Position numbers and translations under genes: made by a program. The notes beneath the pieces were generated by a model, which was not told where the DNA came from, did no database searches, and saw only the letters and a program-made list of their open reading frames with translations. Shown here piece after piece: positions 45,522 to 53,575 of a DNA stretch of 64,000 nt. This DNA comes from JADJOY01 sp016713535 [NCBI: Deltaproteobacteria bacterium] (GTDB taxonomy: Bacteria; JADJOY01), in the NCBI GenBank assembly GCA_016713535.1, contig JADJOY010000009.1, positions 305,487-369,486 on the forward strand, in the 5' to 3' direction. Numbering within the stretch: the first letter of the stretch is position 1; the number at the start of each line of letters is the position of its first letter.

Positions 45522-45915
45522 TTTTCCCCACGTCCGCTCGCCGCGCGGGGCGCGCACCCGAGCGCGCACGGCGCGCGCGGCGATCCGTGCCCGGAATCCC
45601 ATCATGCCCCGGTGACACCCCGGTGAACGAGCGTTGATCGACGGAGCCCGCTCGGTCGAGGGTCGAGCGGGTGACGGAACCGAAGTGCACCTCGGCCGCT
45701 GGCCCGGCGTGCGTGCCGGCTCGCGTCGCCGAGCCAGCGAGCGGGCTACCTGGTGGGTACTCCGAACTTCACAAGTCGCCAGTGAATTTCAATACATCAC
45801 GCCATTTAAAAACTTCACTTTGCGCCATTGAAAAGTGACGCAAATAGCTTGCAGCGTGCTGTCATTCTGCCCGAGAGACGGGCGAGAAAGCGCTCTCGAG
45901 CCGCAGAATCGCGGC
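45522..45915. promoter_or_regulatory. 394-bp gap with an AT-rich island
   Basis: Positions ~45,775-45,850 are far lower in GC than everything around. They contain a near-direct repeat CGCCATTTAAAAACTTCAC / CGCCATTGAAAAGTGAC and paired AGTGAA...TTCACT arms. No gene is visible. It lies upstream of the phosphoesterase lipoprotein (minus) and just after the PAS-like gene stop, so it is a likely promoter/operator or a mobile-element remnant. Confidence 0.45.
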
Positions 45916-46488
45916 TCACAGCCGTTTTCGGTCCGTGGGTGGCGTGCTTCGACCGTCCGGCAGCATTCGCAGGCAGGGCTCGCAGACGCCGTAGATCACG
46001 CGGATCGCGCCGCTGGGCTCCGGGAGCGCGCGCAGCTCGTCGGCGTCGGGTTCGCTCCAGCGGCTGCCGCGACCGACCCGTCCGCAGATGCTGCAACGCC
46101 GGCTCGAGGCGCCGCCGACGCGCAGGTGCGGCTCGAAGTGCACCGGGCGGTCGCGCGGCTCGCTCCGCAGCAGGGCATGCTCGACGCGCACCGCGCCGTG
46201 TTCTTCGGAGACGATCCGCATCGCCATGTGCCGGCGCTCGTCGGGCGAGTCGCAGCGGTACGGCCGCTCGACCTCGCCGCGCGACATCCGCGCGTGGCCG
46301 AGCAGCGTGCGCAGCCACATGCGGGTGGTGTCGCCCGACACGAACTCCCACAGCGGACGCCCACGGACGCGCTCCCAGCAGCACGTCTCCCCGCCGTTGG
46401 TGAGCGCGAACGTGTCCCACGAGTCCGAAACCCGAACGACGTGATCCGAGGCATCCAGCCAGTAGACGGTGGCGAACCCGGTGCCCAC
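45916..46488 (-). CDS. PAS-like protein with C-terminal zinc-ribbon cysteines
   Basis: 190 aa. Residues ~1-110 have a PAS-like pattern: TVYWLDASDHVVRVSDSWDT, RVRGRPLWEFVSGDTTRMW, RPYRCDSPDERRHMAMRI. The C-terminal part has two CxxC pairs, RRCSICGRV and YGVCEPCLRM, expected to bind zinc. Homologous stand-alone proteins are usually called hypothetical. The GTG at 46488 is preferred because GGGAGG sits 5 bases upstream; the GTG at 46494 would overlap the ribosome site. The YkgJ-type gene lies immediately upstream on the same strand, so the pair is probably an operon. Confidence 0.65.
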   Translation of the reverse strand: MGTGFATVYWLDASDHVVRVSDSWDTFALTNGGETCCWERVRGRPLWEFVSGDTTRMWLRTLLGHARMSRGEVERPYRCDSPDERRHMAMRIVSEEHGAVRVEHALLRSEPRDRPVHFEPHLRVGGASSRRCSICGRVGRGSRWSEPDADELRALPEPSGAIRVIYGVCEPCLRMLPDGRSTPPTDRKRL

Positions 46489-46528
46489 GCTCACCTCCCG
46501 GCCCGCCGTCCGAGGCGGACCTCCTCGC

Positions 46529-47263
46529 TCACTCGACCGCCGCCGCCGCGAACACCGCCTCGCCCGCCCGCCACCGCGCTTCGGCGTCCGGCGTGTCGAG
46601 GGCGATCCGGATCGCGGCCGTCATCTCCAGGCGCGCGCCGTCGAGGCGGTGCTCGGCGATGCCGTCGCCGAGCCCGGCCGCCACGGCCCGGGTCACCTCC
46701 CACTGGACGTTCTCGATCTCCAGGTGGCCCCCGCGCGGCTGCTCGTGCTCGGCCTTGCAGCGCTCCAGGTCGAGCGAGTTCCAGCTCCGGCAACGCAAGG
46801 GCCGTGCCGGGTGCACCGAGCACGAGAAGTCGACCATCAGCGCGCACGGCAGCCGGGTGTCGGCGCGCGCCTCGCGGCTCAGGCCACGGGTGCGCTCGTG
46901 GAGGGCGGCGACCCGGGCGCGGGCTCGCTCGAGCTCGTCTGGACGCAGACTTTTCCGCAAATAATCCGCGACGTGCAGCGCCTCGGCGGCGCTCACCACG
47001 ACCTGCACGTGGCAACACCAGCCGCACCCGGCCTGACACGCGATGCGCTCGTGGAGGCGACTCTCGCCCCGCATCGCGTCGGTGAGCTGGGTGGCGAACT
47101 CGGCGGCACCGCCGAGCAACGCTTCCAGGGAGACTGCGTCGCGATTGGGTGCCAGCGCCTCGGCAGCGGTGCGTCGCTCCGCCGATCGAATGAAACCGGC
47201 GAGTCCCGACGTCGAATCCGGAGCCTCGGACTCGTGCAAGGGAGGGCGCTCGGCGGGGCTCAT
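46529..47263 (-). CDS. YkgJ-type cysteine-cluster protein
   Basis: 244 aa. Conserved cysteines: IACQAGCGWCCHVQVVVSA, PCALMVDFSCSVHPARPLRC RSW. The pattern CxxxCxxCC ... C ... C ... C matches the zinc/iron-chelating (YkgJ) domain found in many proteobacteria. The remainder is helical (LERARARVAALHERTRGLSR). Biochemical role is not known; an iron-sulfur or metal-binding role is inferred. Followed after about 40 bp by the PAS-like/zinc-ribbon gene in the same direction. Divergent from the S9 peptidase gene. Confidence 0.85.
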   Translation of the reverse strand: MSPAERPPLHESEAPDSTSGLAGFIRSAERRTAAEALAPNRDAVSLEALLGGAAEFATQLTDAMRGESRLHERIACQAGCGWCCHVQVVVSAAEALHVADYLRKSLRPDELERARARVAALHERTRGLSREARADTRLPCALMVDFSCSVHPARPLRCRSWNSLDLERCKAEHEQPRGGHLEIENVQWEVTRAVAAGLGDGIAEHRLDGARLEMTAAIRIALDTPDAEARWRAGEAVFAAAAVE

Positions 47264-47388
47264 GGCGGGGGCGGGGCGCGGCGGCGGAGCGCGGGGCGGT
47301 CCGATCGCGCGCGCCGCTCGGATCGGCTAGCTTCGGGGGCCGTGCTCGAGAATCGTGCACCAGGATTCGACTGGAAGGGAGGGGGAAC

Positions 47389-49519
47389 GTGAAGCGACTC
47401 GCGCTCGGTCTCGGTCTCGTCCTCGCGCTCGCCACGGCGTGCGCTCGTCCCACCCCGCCGCCGATGCCGGCCGAGCCGGCCCCCGGGCCCGCGCCCAAGC
47501 CCGCACCCGACGCCACCCCGCTGATCCCGCGCGACGTGCTGTTCGGGAACCCCGACCGCGCCTTCCCGCAGCTCAGTCCGGACGGTAAGTCGCTCGCGTT
47601 CGTGGCGCCCGAGAACGGCGTGCTGAACGTGTGGGTGGCGCCGGTCGGCAAGCTCGACGAGGCGAAGGCGGTGACCCACGACCGCGGCCGCGGCGTCACC
47701 CACTATTTCTGGGCCTACACCAACAAGCACATCCTCTACCTCCAGGACCAAAACGGCGACGAGAACGACAAGGCGTTCGTCGTCGACCTCGCGAGCGGCG
47801 TGGTGAAGGTGCTGACGCCGTTCGATCAGATCGTCGGTCCGGACGGCAAGCCGCTCACCGGCCCCGACGGCAAGCCACTGCGGCCGAAGGCGCAGATCGT
47901 CGAGGTCAGCCCCAAGCACCCCGGCGAGATCGTGATCGGTCTCAACAACCGCAACCCGATGTTCCACGACCTCTACCGGGTCGACATCAAGAGCGGTGCA
48001 CTCAGGCGGATCCTGGTCAACGACGAGTTCGCGGGCCTGATCACCGACCGCGAGCTGCGCGCGCGCTTCGGCACGCGGACCTTGCCGGACGGCGGCTACG
48101 AGCTGGTCCAGCTCGGCGGCTCCAAGCCCAAGGTGCTGGCGAAGGTCGACCTCGGGGAGGACGAGATCACCACCCACCCGATCACGCTCGACGCGGCGGG
48201 CCGCACGCTCTACTTCCAGGACAGCCGCGGCCGCGACACCGCGGCGCTCACCGCGATCGACCTCGCCTCCGGCAAGACCAAGGTGCTGGCCGAGCAGGCG
48301 GGGGCCGACCTGAGCGAGGTGCTCGTCCATCCGGCGCGGCTCACGGTGCAGGCCGTCGGCTTCGAGCGCGAGCGGCTGAGCTGGCGCTCGATCGACCCGG
48401 TGGTGGCCGACGACGTGACGGCGCTCGGCGCGATCGGTGACGGCGACTGGCGCGTGATCAGCCGCTCGCTCGACGACACGCGCTGGGTCGTGGCGTTCGA
48501 GGTCGACGACGGCCCGCGCCGCTTCTACCTCTACGAGCGCACCAGCCGGAAGCCGGTCTTCCTCTTCGCCAACCGCCCCAAGCTGGCGGAGGTGAAGCTC
48601 TCAAGCGCCACCCGTCACGATCCCGAGCCGCGACGGCCTCGAGCTGGTCAGCTACTACACGCTGCCGCCGGCCGCCGATCCCGCGAACACCGGGAAGCCG
48701 GCGCGCCCCCTGCCGATGGTGCTGTGGGTCCACGGCGGCCCGTGGTACCGCGACTCGTGGGGCTACGAGCCCGTCCACCAGTGGCTCGCGAACCGCGGCT
48801 ACGCGGTGCTGAGCGTGAATTACCGCGGCTCGACGGGCTTCGGGAAGGCGTTCGTGAACGCGGGCAACCGCGAGTGGGCCGGCAAGATGCACGACGACCT
48901 CCTCGACGCCTTCGAGTGGGCGGTGAAGCAGGGCATCGCCGACCGCGACGAGACGTGCATCGCGGGCGGCAGCTACGGCGGCTTCGCGACGCTGGTCGGC
49001 CTGACGTTCACGCCCAAGACCTTCGCGTGCGGAGTCGACCTGGTCGGTCCGTCGAACCTGGTCACCTTCATGAAGGCGATCCCGCCCTACTGGAAGCCGT
49101 TCGTCGAGCAGATGCGCAAGCGCGTCGGCGACGAGCACACCGAGGAGGGGCAGGCGTTCCTGATGAGCCGCTCGCCGATCGCGAAGGTGGACGCGATCGA
49201 GCGCCCGCTGCTCATCGCGCAGGGCGCCAACGACCCGCGCGTGAAGCAGGCCGAGGCCGACCAGATCGTGACCGCGATGCTCGGCAAGAAGATCCCGGTG
49301 ACGTACCTGCTCTATCCGGACGAGGGCCACGGCTTCGCGCGGCCCGAGAACAACCTGTCCTTCTTCGCGGTGATGGAGGCGTTCCTGGCCAAGCACCTCG
49401 GCGGGCGCTACGAGCCGATCGGCAAGGCGTTCGAGGGCTCCTCGGTGGAGGTGCGCGAGGGCGCCAAGCTGGTGCCGGGGCTCGCCGACATCCGCACCGC
49501 GAAGCCCACCGCGGACTGA
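47389..49519 (+). pseudogene. S9 family prolyl-oligopeptidase-like lipoprotein, one frameshift
   Basis: Signal MKRLALGLGLVLALATACAR with lipobox LATAC. Residues ~40-400 form a beta-propeller (FGNPDRAFPQLSPDGKSLAF, HILYLQDQNGDENDKAFVVD). The alpha/beta-hydrolase domain follows a frame change at 48608-48612. It has LWVHGGPWYRDSWGYEPVHQ, nucleophile AGGSYGGFATL (Ser ~527), QGANDPRVKQAEAD (Asp) and PDEGHGFARPEN (His), so the full triad is present. The joined product would be ~710 aa, normal for the family. It would be an envelope-anchored peptidase cleaving short peptides or esters. Given an intact triad, an assembly indel is at least as likely as loss. Confidence 0.9.
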
Positions 49520-49535
49520 GGGCGGCGCGAGGGCG

Positions 49536-49951
49536 ATGATCGCCTCGCTACCCGTGCCGGCGGAGTGGATGATGGGGCTCGCGCTGCTCTCGCTCGCGAT
49601 GCTGGTGGTGAGCCCGCTGGTGCTCGCGCTGGTGGTGACGTGGCTCCCCGCGGACTACTTCGTGACTGGCGAGCCGCCGGTGGGGAGCTTCGCGGGCCGC
49701 CACCCGGCGGTGCGGGTGCTCTTCCACGTCGGCAAGAACGCGGCCGGCGCGCTGCTCGTGCTCGCGGGGCTGGTGATGCTGGTGACGCCGGGGCAGGGAG
49801 TGCTCACGGTGCTCGCCGGGCTGATGCTCCTCGACCTGCCCGGCAAGCGCGCGATCGAGCTCCGGATCGTGCGCACCCCCGGGTGTTCCGCGCCATCAAC
49901 CGCTTGCGCGCCCGCGCCCACCACCCGCCCCTCGAGCTGCCGCCGGCGTAG
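49536..49951 (+). pseudogene. PGPGW-type small membrane protein, frameshifted near the C-terminus
   Basis: Two hydrophobic regions, LALLSLAMLVVSPLVLALVV and LLVLAGLVMLVTPGQGVLTV, the latter carrying the PGQG turn typical of the PGPGW (PF09656) family. DLPGKRAIELRIVRTP follows. The conserved end VFRAINRLRARAHHPPLELP is in the next frame, so one base is gained or lost in the CCCCCGGG run at 49875-49883. It starts 17 bp after the peptidase stop, so it is in the same transcript. Function unknown. Confidence 0.72.
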
Positions 49952-50348
49952 GCGCGCGCGCCGATCGGTGCGTGGAGCGTCGGTGCTCCGTCACCGACCC
50001 AGTCGAGCGCTCGCCGGCGGATCCGTGGGAGGGGCACGCGTCGCGCGCCCGGCGAGACGCGCTCGGCGCCAGCATCGGCGCTCACGTGGGTTCCCGTACG
50101 AACCCGATCGCCCCCGCGTGACCCATGGGCGCTAGGGGAGGCGAGCCGCGCACCCCAACGATGGGCCTGGAGGGCCGCGATCCTTCGCGGCCGCGGAGCG
50201 GCGGAGGTCGGCGGGTCCCTCGGCCGGCACGCGCGAGCCTCGGCGGCTGCGAGGGACCGCAGCCCTCCACGGCCCCCCGACCGGCTGGTTTCAGGGCCGA
50301 CAGGCCCCCCGCGGACCGCGGAACCGTAGGGCGACCGCCGCCCGCCGA
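49952..50348. repeat. 397-bp gap of dispersed palindromic modules
   Basis: Modules seen: GGAGCGTCGGTGCTCCGTCA at ~49977, GGGCACGCGTCGCGCGCCCG at ~50034, and GGAGGGCCGCGATCCTTCGC at ~50170 followed by GAGGGACCGCAGCCCTCC at ~50251. The last two are the 87-bp array modules. No gene seen. Confidence 0.75.
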
Positions 50349-51791
50349 TCACTGCTCCTTGGTGACGAGCTTGCTGTACTCGGCGAGCCAGTAGGCCGCG
50401 AGGTAGTCGACGCCCGGGTTCACGTAGCGCGGGTCGTCGTTGCCGCACGCGTCGATCTGGAACGGGCTGCGCTGCCACAGGAAGTCGGTGGTGCACTGCT
50501 GATCGACGGGGAACGCCTCGAGCGCCTGCGGCCGCACCTCGCCCATCAGCTCGATCAGGATCGGGATCTGCTGCTGGAGGTCGTACCACTGCTGCGACAC
50601 CGGATCGATCGTGTAGCTCGAGGGATCCTTGGCGGGCAGGAAGTAGCGCGAGTTGGGTGCGGCGCGGAAGCGCGTGAGGTCGTCTTCGAGCTGGTCCTGG
50701 TAGGGATCGCTCGGCGCACCCGGCGTCCAGCCTCCCTGGCTCATGTAGATGCCGGTGAACCACGCGTTGTGCGAGAGCCGCGTGTAGTCGTGGACCGAGC
50801 TGTTGAAGTAGCCGAGGAACCACTGGTAGTCGGCGTCGCCGAAGTACACCTTCCCGAGGCGCAGGATCGTGTACCAGATCTGGTGCCCGAGGTTGTTCGA
50901 GTAGTACTGGCTGTAGCGGTTGAAGATGTCGATGCCGGCGAGCTCGAAGCCGGCGCGCGCCGTCCCCGACCAGGTTCTTGACCTGCTGGGCGCTCGCGCG
51001 TCGCCGCTCACGTGGTAGGCGACGAGCGAGAACGCGAGCTGCAGCGACGGCAGCATGTTGGGCGCCACCGAGCTGGGCAGCCCGTCCTCGCGGATGATCG
51101 TCCAGTTGTTGTCGACGAGCATGTTGAAGACTTCGAGGACGTCGGCGGTGATCAGCGCCCTGGTGGGGGCGTCGTCGATCATGTCGTAGGCGGTCGCCAT
51201 GCCGAGCAGCCAGCCGGTGTACTGGTCGCGGCTGGTCTCGCCGTTCCAGAAGTCGCCGGCGTACGGACCGGTCTCGACGTGGTGGCAGCGCTCCTGCGTC
51301 TCGCACCACGCGTCGCCCTGGTAGACGGTCGAGGTGGCCTGCGTGCCCCAGTAGCGGGCGATGTAGCCGGGGGCGCCGGTGACGTGCAGGTGGCCGCTGA
51401 GGGTGCCGACCATGCGGATGACGTTGGCGCGGGCCTGCCGGTCGCCGGTCACGTGGTAGCGGAACGCCTGGCTGGCCAGGTAGGTGCCGGTCCAGATGGT
51501 GCTGTCGCCATACTCGGCGATGAAGCCGAAGCTGGTGCGCGCCGGGTCGTTGAAGAAGGCGGTGATGGTGCCGCCGTGGTCGGGCTGGTGCCAGGCCTCG
51601 TGCCACGCGTCGTAGGACTCGGCCTTGGCGCGCAGCGGGCCGGCGGCGACCGACTCGTCGTAGGTCACGGGCTCGACGTTCGACTGCGGCCACGGCGCGA
51701 CGTAGTCGTCGGGCTGGCACTCCTCGGCGCCCATCGTGAAGACGGCGGCGAGGAGCAGGAGCGGAAGTGTGGCGAAGCGGCGGGCCTTCAT
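50349..51791 (-). CDS. exported, cysteine-anchored protein of unknown function (all-helical, glycosidase-like)
   Basis: 480 aa. Signal KARRFATLPLLLLAAVFTMG followed by AEEC. Cys after the hydrophobic stretch could be lipid-modified, although the box AEEC is atypical. The body is rich in Trp, Tyr and paired helices (YDAWHEAWHQPDHGGTITAF, DQYTGWLLGMATAYDMIDDA, HQIWYTILRLGKVYFGDADY), as in (alpha/alpha)-toroid proteins. No catalytic motif could be assigned. Between 50,960 and 51,005 the reading frame gives APSRSRTWSGT, whereas a neighbouring frame gives SAQQVKNLVGDG. Two compensating one-base shifts are therefore likely there. The ATG at 51791 is chosen for the signal peptide. Confidence 0.75.
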   Translation of the reverse strand: MKARRFATLPLLLLAAVFTMGAEECQPDDYVAPWPQSNVEPVTYDESVAAGPLRAKAESYDAWHEAWHQPDHGGTITAFFNDPARTSFGFIAEYGDSTIWTGTYLASQAFRYHVTGDRQARANVIRMVGTLSGHLHVTGAPGYIARYWGTQATSTVYQGDAWCETQERCHHVETGPYAGDFWNGETSRDQYTGWLLGMATAYDMIDDAPTRALITADVLEVFNMLVDNNWTIIREDGLPSSVAPNMLPSLQLAFSLVAYHVSGDARAPSRSRTWSGTARAGFELAGIDIFNRYSQYYSNNLGHQIWYTILRLGKVYFGDADYQWFLGYFNSSVHDYTRLSHNAWFTGIYMSQGGWTPGAPSDPYQDQLEDDLTRFRAAPNSRYFLPAKDPSSYTIDPVSQQWYDLQQQIPILIELMGEVRPQALEAFPVDQQCTTDFLWQRSPFQIDACGNDDPRYVNPGVDYLAAYWLAEYSKLVTKEQ

Positions 51792-51894
51792 CGGGGCGAC
51801 CTCGGGCGCCGCGCGCTCGAGGCGCGCGCGCGGGGGAGCGGAGCGAGTTGTGTCGACCCGAACATCGTCCCACGCGCGTGGAAAGCGGCGCAAA

Positions 51895-51990
51895 CGAGCG
51901 GCGGGGGCACGGAGGCCCCCGCCCTACGAAACCCTCCCGCCGGCGCCTGGTCGTAGCGGCGGGGGTTCCATCCCCCGCCGCAGGGCTTCA
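51895..51990. repeat. two palindromic repeats between exported-protein and YkgJ-like genes
   Basis: GCGGGGGCACGGAGGCCCCC at ~51901 and GTAGCGGCGGGGGTTCCATC with its CCCCGCCGC arm at ~51953. The second is the inverted form of the module at 17219 and 57000. Confidence 0.75.
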
Positions 51991-52431
51991 ACCGAATTTC
52001 CACTCGGCGAGGCAGGGGAGCTGACCGTCGTCGCGCATCTCCTCGCCTTCGTCGTAGTCGCGCGGCACCACCCGGCAAACCTCGGGCTTGAGCCCGGTGA
52101 AGTGCAGGCCGCAGCCGCGCCCCTCGGGGCGGAGGAAGACGCAGCCGCGCGGGCCGACCGCGGTGCGGTAGAGCAGGTCGCCCTCGTCGTCCGGCTCGGG
52201 CCCGGTGAACTGCTCGGCGGTCGCGTGGCCCGCGCCGAGCAGGGCGTCGCGCTCGGCGGGCCACACGTCCGCGCCGTGGCTGCAGCAGTCCTGCGAGCAC
52301 GGATAGGTCATGCAGTCGGGCGACGCGAGCACCGGGCGGTGGATCAAGTCGGCGTGGGCGTGGTTGGGCAGGCGCGCCGCGGTGGCGCTCGGCGGGATGC
52401 GGCCCTGGGCGGGCTCGTTGGAGTCGGACAT
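51988..52431 (-). CDS. cysteine-cluster (YkgJ-like) metal-binding protein
   Basis: 147 aa. Cysteines CMTYPCSQDCCSHGADV, GCVFLRPEGRGCGLHFTG and PEVCRVVPRDYDE form the CxxxC...CC...C...C...C pattern of small YkgJ-like proteins that are thought to hold an Fe-S or zinc centre. Unlike the 46.5-kb member it is nearly all cysteine domain. The start ATG at 52431 follows a short leader; the open frame upstream translates a palindromic repeat. It is transcribed away from the ArsR gene. Confidence 0.75.
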   Translation of the reverse strand: MSDSNEPAQGRIPPSATAARLPNHAHADLIHRPVLASPDCMTYPCSQDCCSHGADVWPAERDALLGAGHATAEQFTGPEPDDEGDLLYRTAVGPRGCVFLRPEGRGCGLHFTGLKPEVCRVVPRDYDEGEEMRDDGQLPCLAEWKFG

Positions 52432-52691
52432 GGGGCCTCTCGGACGTGGCTGGCTCGCGGCGGCGCCGCGCTGGCCGCGCAACATAGGTGACCGGCGCGC
52501 GCTGGCAAGCACGCCGCGCGACCGGCGGAGCGTCGGTGCTCCGTCACCGACCGGACCGACGTTTCCTGGCGGCCGACGGAGCGGCCGCGCTCCCGCCGTT
52601 CCATGCCGTCCGATCGGCTGGAGCGTCGGTGCTCCGATCACCGACCCGGACGGCCGCGGCAGCCCGGCGACGCCGCTTGACTCGCGCGATG

Positions 52692-52709
52692 CGTAAGTAG
52701 ATACTTACG
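52692..52709. promoter_or_regulatory. perfect 8-2-8 inverted repeat, probable ArsR operator
   Basis: CGTAAGTA-GA-TACTTACG, a perfect palindrome ending 6 bp before the ATG of the ArsR-family gene. ArsR/SmtB repressors bind such sites over their own promoter. Its low GC in this genome makes it stand out. Confidence 0.75.
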
Positions 52710-52715
52710 TAATTC

Positions 52716-53093
52716 ATGGCTTACGCAGAAGCGCTCACGGCCCTCGCCGACCCCACCCGCCGCGCGGTGTTCGAGGCGCTGCGCTCGGGCCCGCGCACCG
52801 TGGGGGAGATCGCTGCCGGGCTGCCGGTGTCGCGCCCCGCGGTGTCGCAGCACCTGCGCGTGCTCGAGGGCGCCCAGCTCGTCAGCGCCCGCCAGCACGG
52901 CACCCGCCGCATCTACCGCGTCGACCGCGCCGGTCTCGCGATCCTGCGCGGCTATCTCGACTCGTTCTGGAGCGACGTTCTCGAGGCGTTCCGCGCCGAG
53001 GCGGAGGCGCAGGCGCGCGCCGCCTCCGAGCCGGCCCCGAAACCCTCGCGAGCCCGGCGCGCCGCGCCGAAACGAACCCGGAGGACCCGATGA
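52716..53093 (+). CDS. ArsR/SmtB-family transcriptional repressor
   Basis: 125 aa. Winged helix ALTALADPTRRAVFEALRSG, TVGEIAAGLPVSRPAVSQHL (recognition helix), RVLEGAQLVSARQHGTRRIY. Regions where metal-sensing members place Cys lack cysteines, so this belongs to the non-metal ArsR group that is commonly paired with an SRPBCC protein. The tail is Arg/Ala-rich (SRARRAAPKRTRRTR). Its stop overlaps the SRPBCC ATG (ATGA) and the pair shares the operator directly upstream, so the repressor probably controls its own operon. Confidence 0.92.
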   Translation: MAYAEALTALADPTRRAVFEALRSGPRTVGEIAAGLPVSRPAVSQHLRVLEGAQLVSARQHGTRRIYRVDRAGLAILRGYLDSFWSDVLEAFRAEAEAQARAASEPAPKPSRARRAAPKRTRRTR

Positions 53094-53575
53094 GCCAGGT
53101 GATCCCGCTCCCCGAACCGCTCGCCCCGGTGCGCAAGAGCGTCGTCGTGCCGCTCACGCCCGAGCGCGCGTTCCGGCTCTTCACCGAGGGGCTGAGCACG
53201 TGGTGGCCGCTCGCCAGCCACTCGATCTCGGACGAGCGCGCCGCGAGCTGCGGCCTCGAGCCGTGCGTCGGCGGCGCCATCTACGAGCTGCGCGACGACG
53301 GCGAGCGCTTCGCGTGGGGCACGGTCGAGGTGTGGGAGCCGCCCGCGCGCTTCGTGATGCGCTGGTACCCGGGCCGCGACGCCGCGACCGGCCAGCAGGT
53401 GGAGGTCCGCTTCAGCGCGGCCCCGGGGGGCACCCGCGTGGACCTCGAGCACCGTGACTGGGAGCGCCTCGCCGAGCGCGCCGAGGCGGCGCGCACCTCC
53501 TACGACGGCGGCTGGGACCTGGTCCTCGGCGCCCGCTTCGTGGACGCCTGCCGCGCGGCGGCGGGATCCGATTAG
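53090..53575 (+). CDS. SRPBCC/AHSA1-family ligand-binding protein
   Basis: 161 aa. Helix-grip fold: VRKSVVVPLTPERAFRLFTE, WWPLASHSISDERAASCGLE, GGAIYELRDDGERFAWGTVE, PPARFVMRWYPGRD, GTRVDLEHRDWERLAERAEA, the usual order of AHSA1 (Hsp90-activator-like) proteins. The family binds small hydrophobic molecules in a central cavity. Translationally coupled to the ArsR repressor, so it may bind or detoxify the inducer. The 3' end overlaps the convergent P450 gene by 4 bp. Confidence 0.92.
   Translation: MSQVIPLPEPLAPVRKSVVVPLTPERAFRLFTEGLSTWWPLASHSISDERAASCGLEPCVGGAIYELRDDGERFAWGTVEVWEPPARFVMRWYPGRDAATGQQVEVRFSAAPGGTRVDLEHRDWERLAERAEAARTSYDGGWDLVLGARFVDACRAAAGSD

Noticed and set aside
42808-45615. 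Plus-strand open frame (935 aa) over the phosphoesterase gene
   Set aside because: Antisense to the propeller/phosphoesterase lipoprotein with its catalytic motifs.
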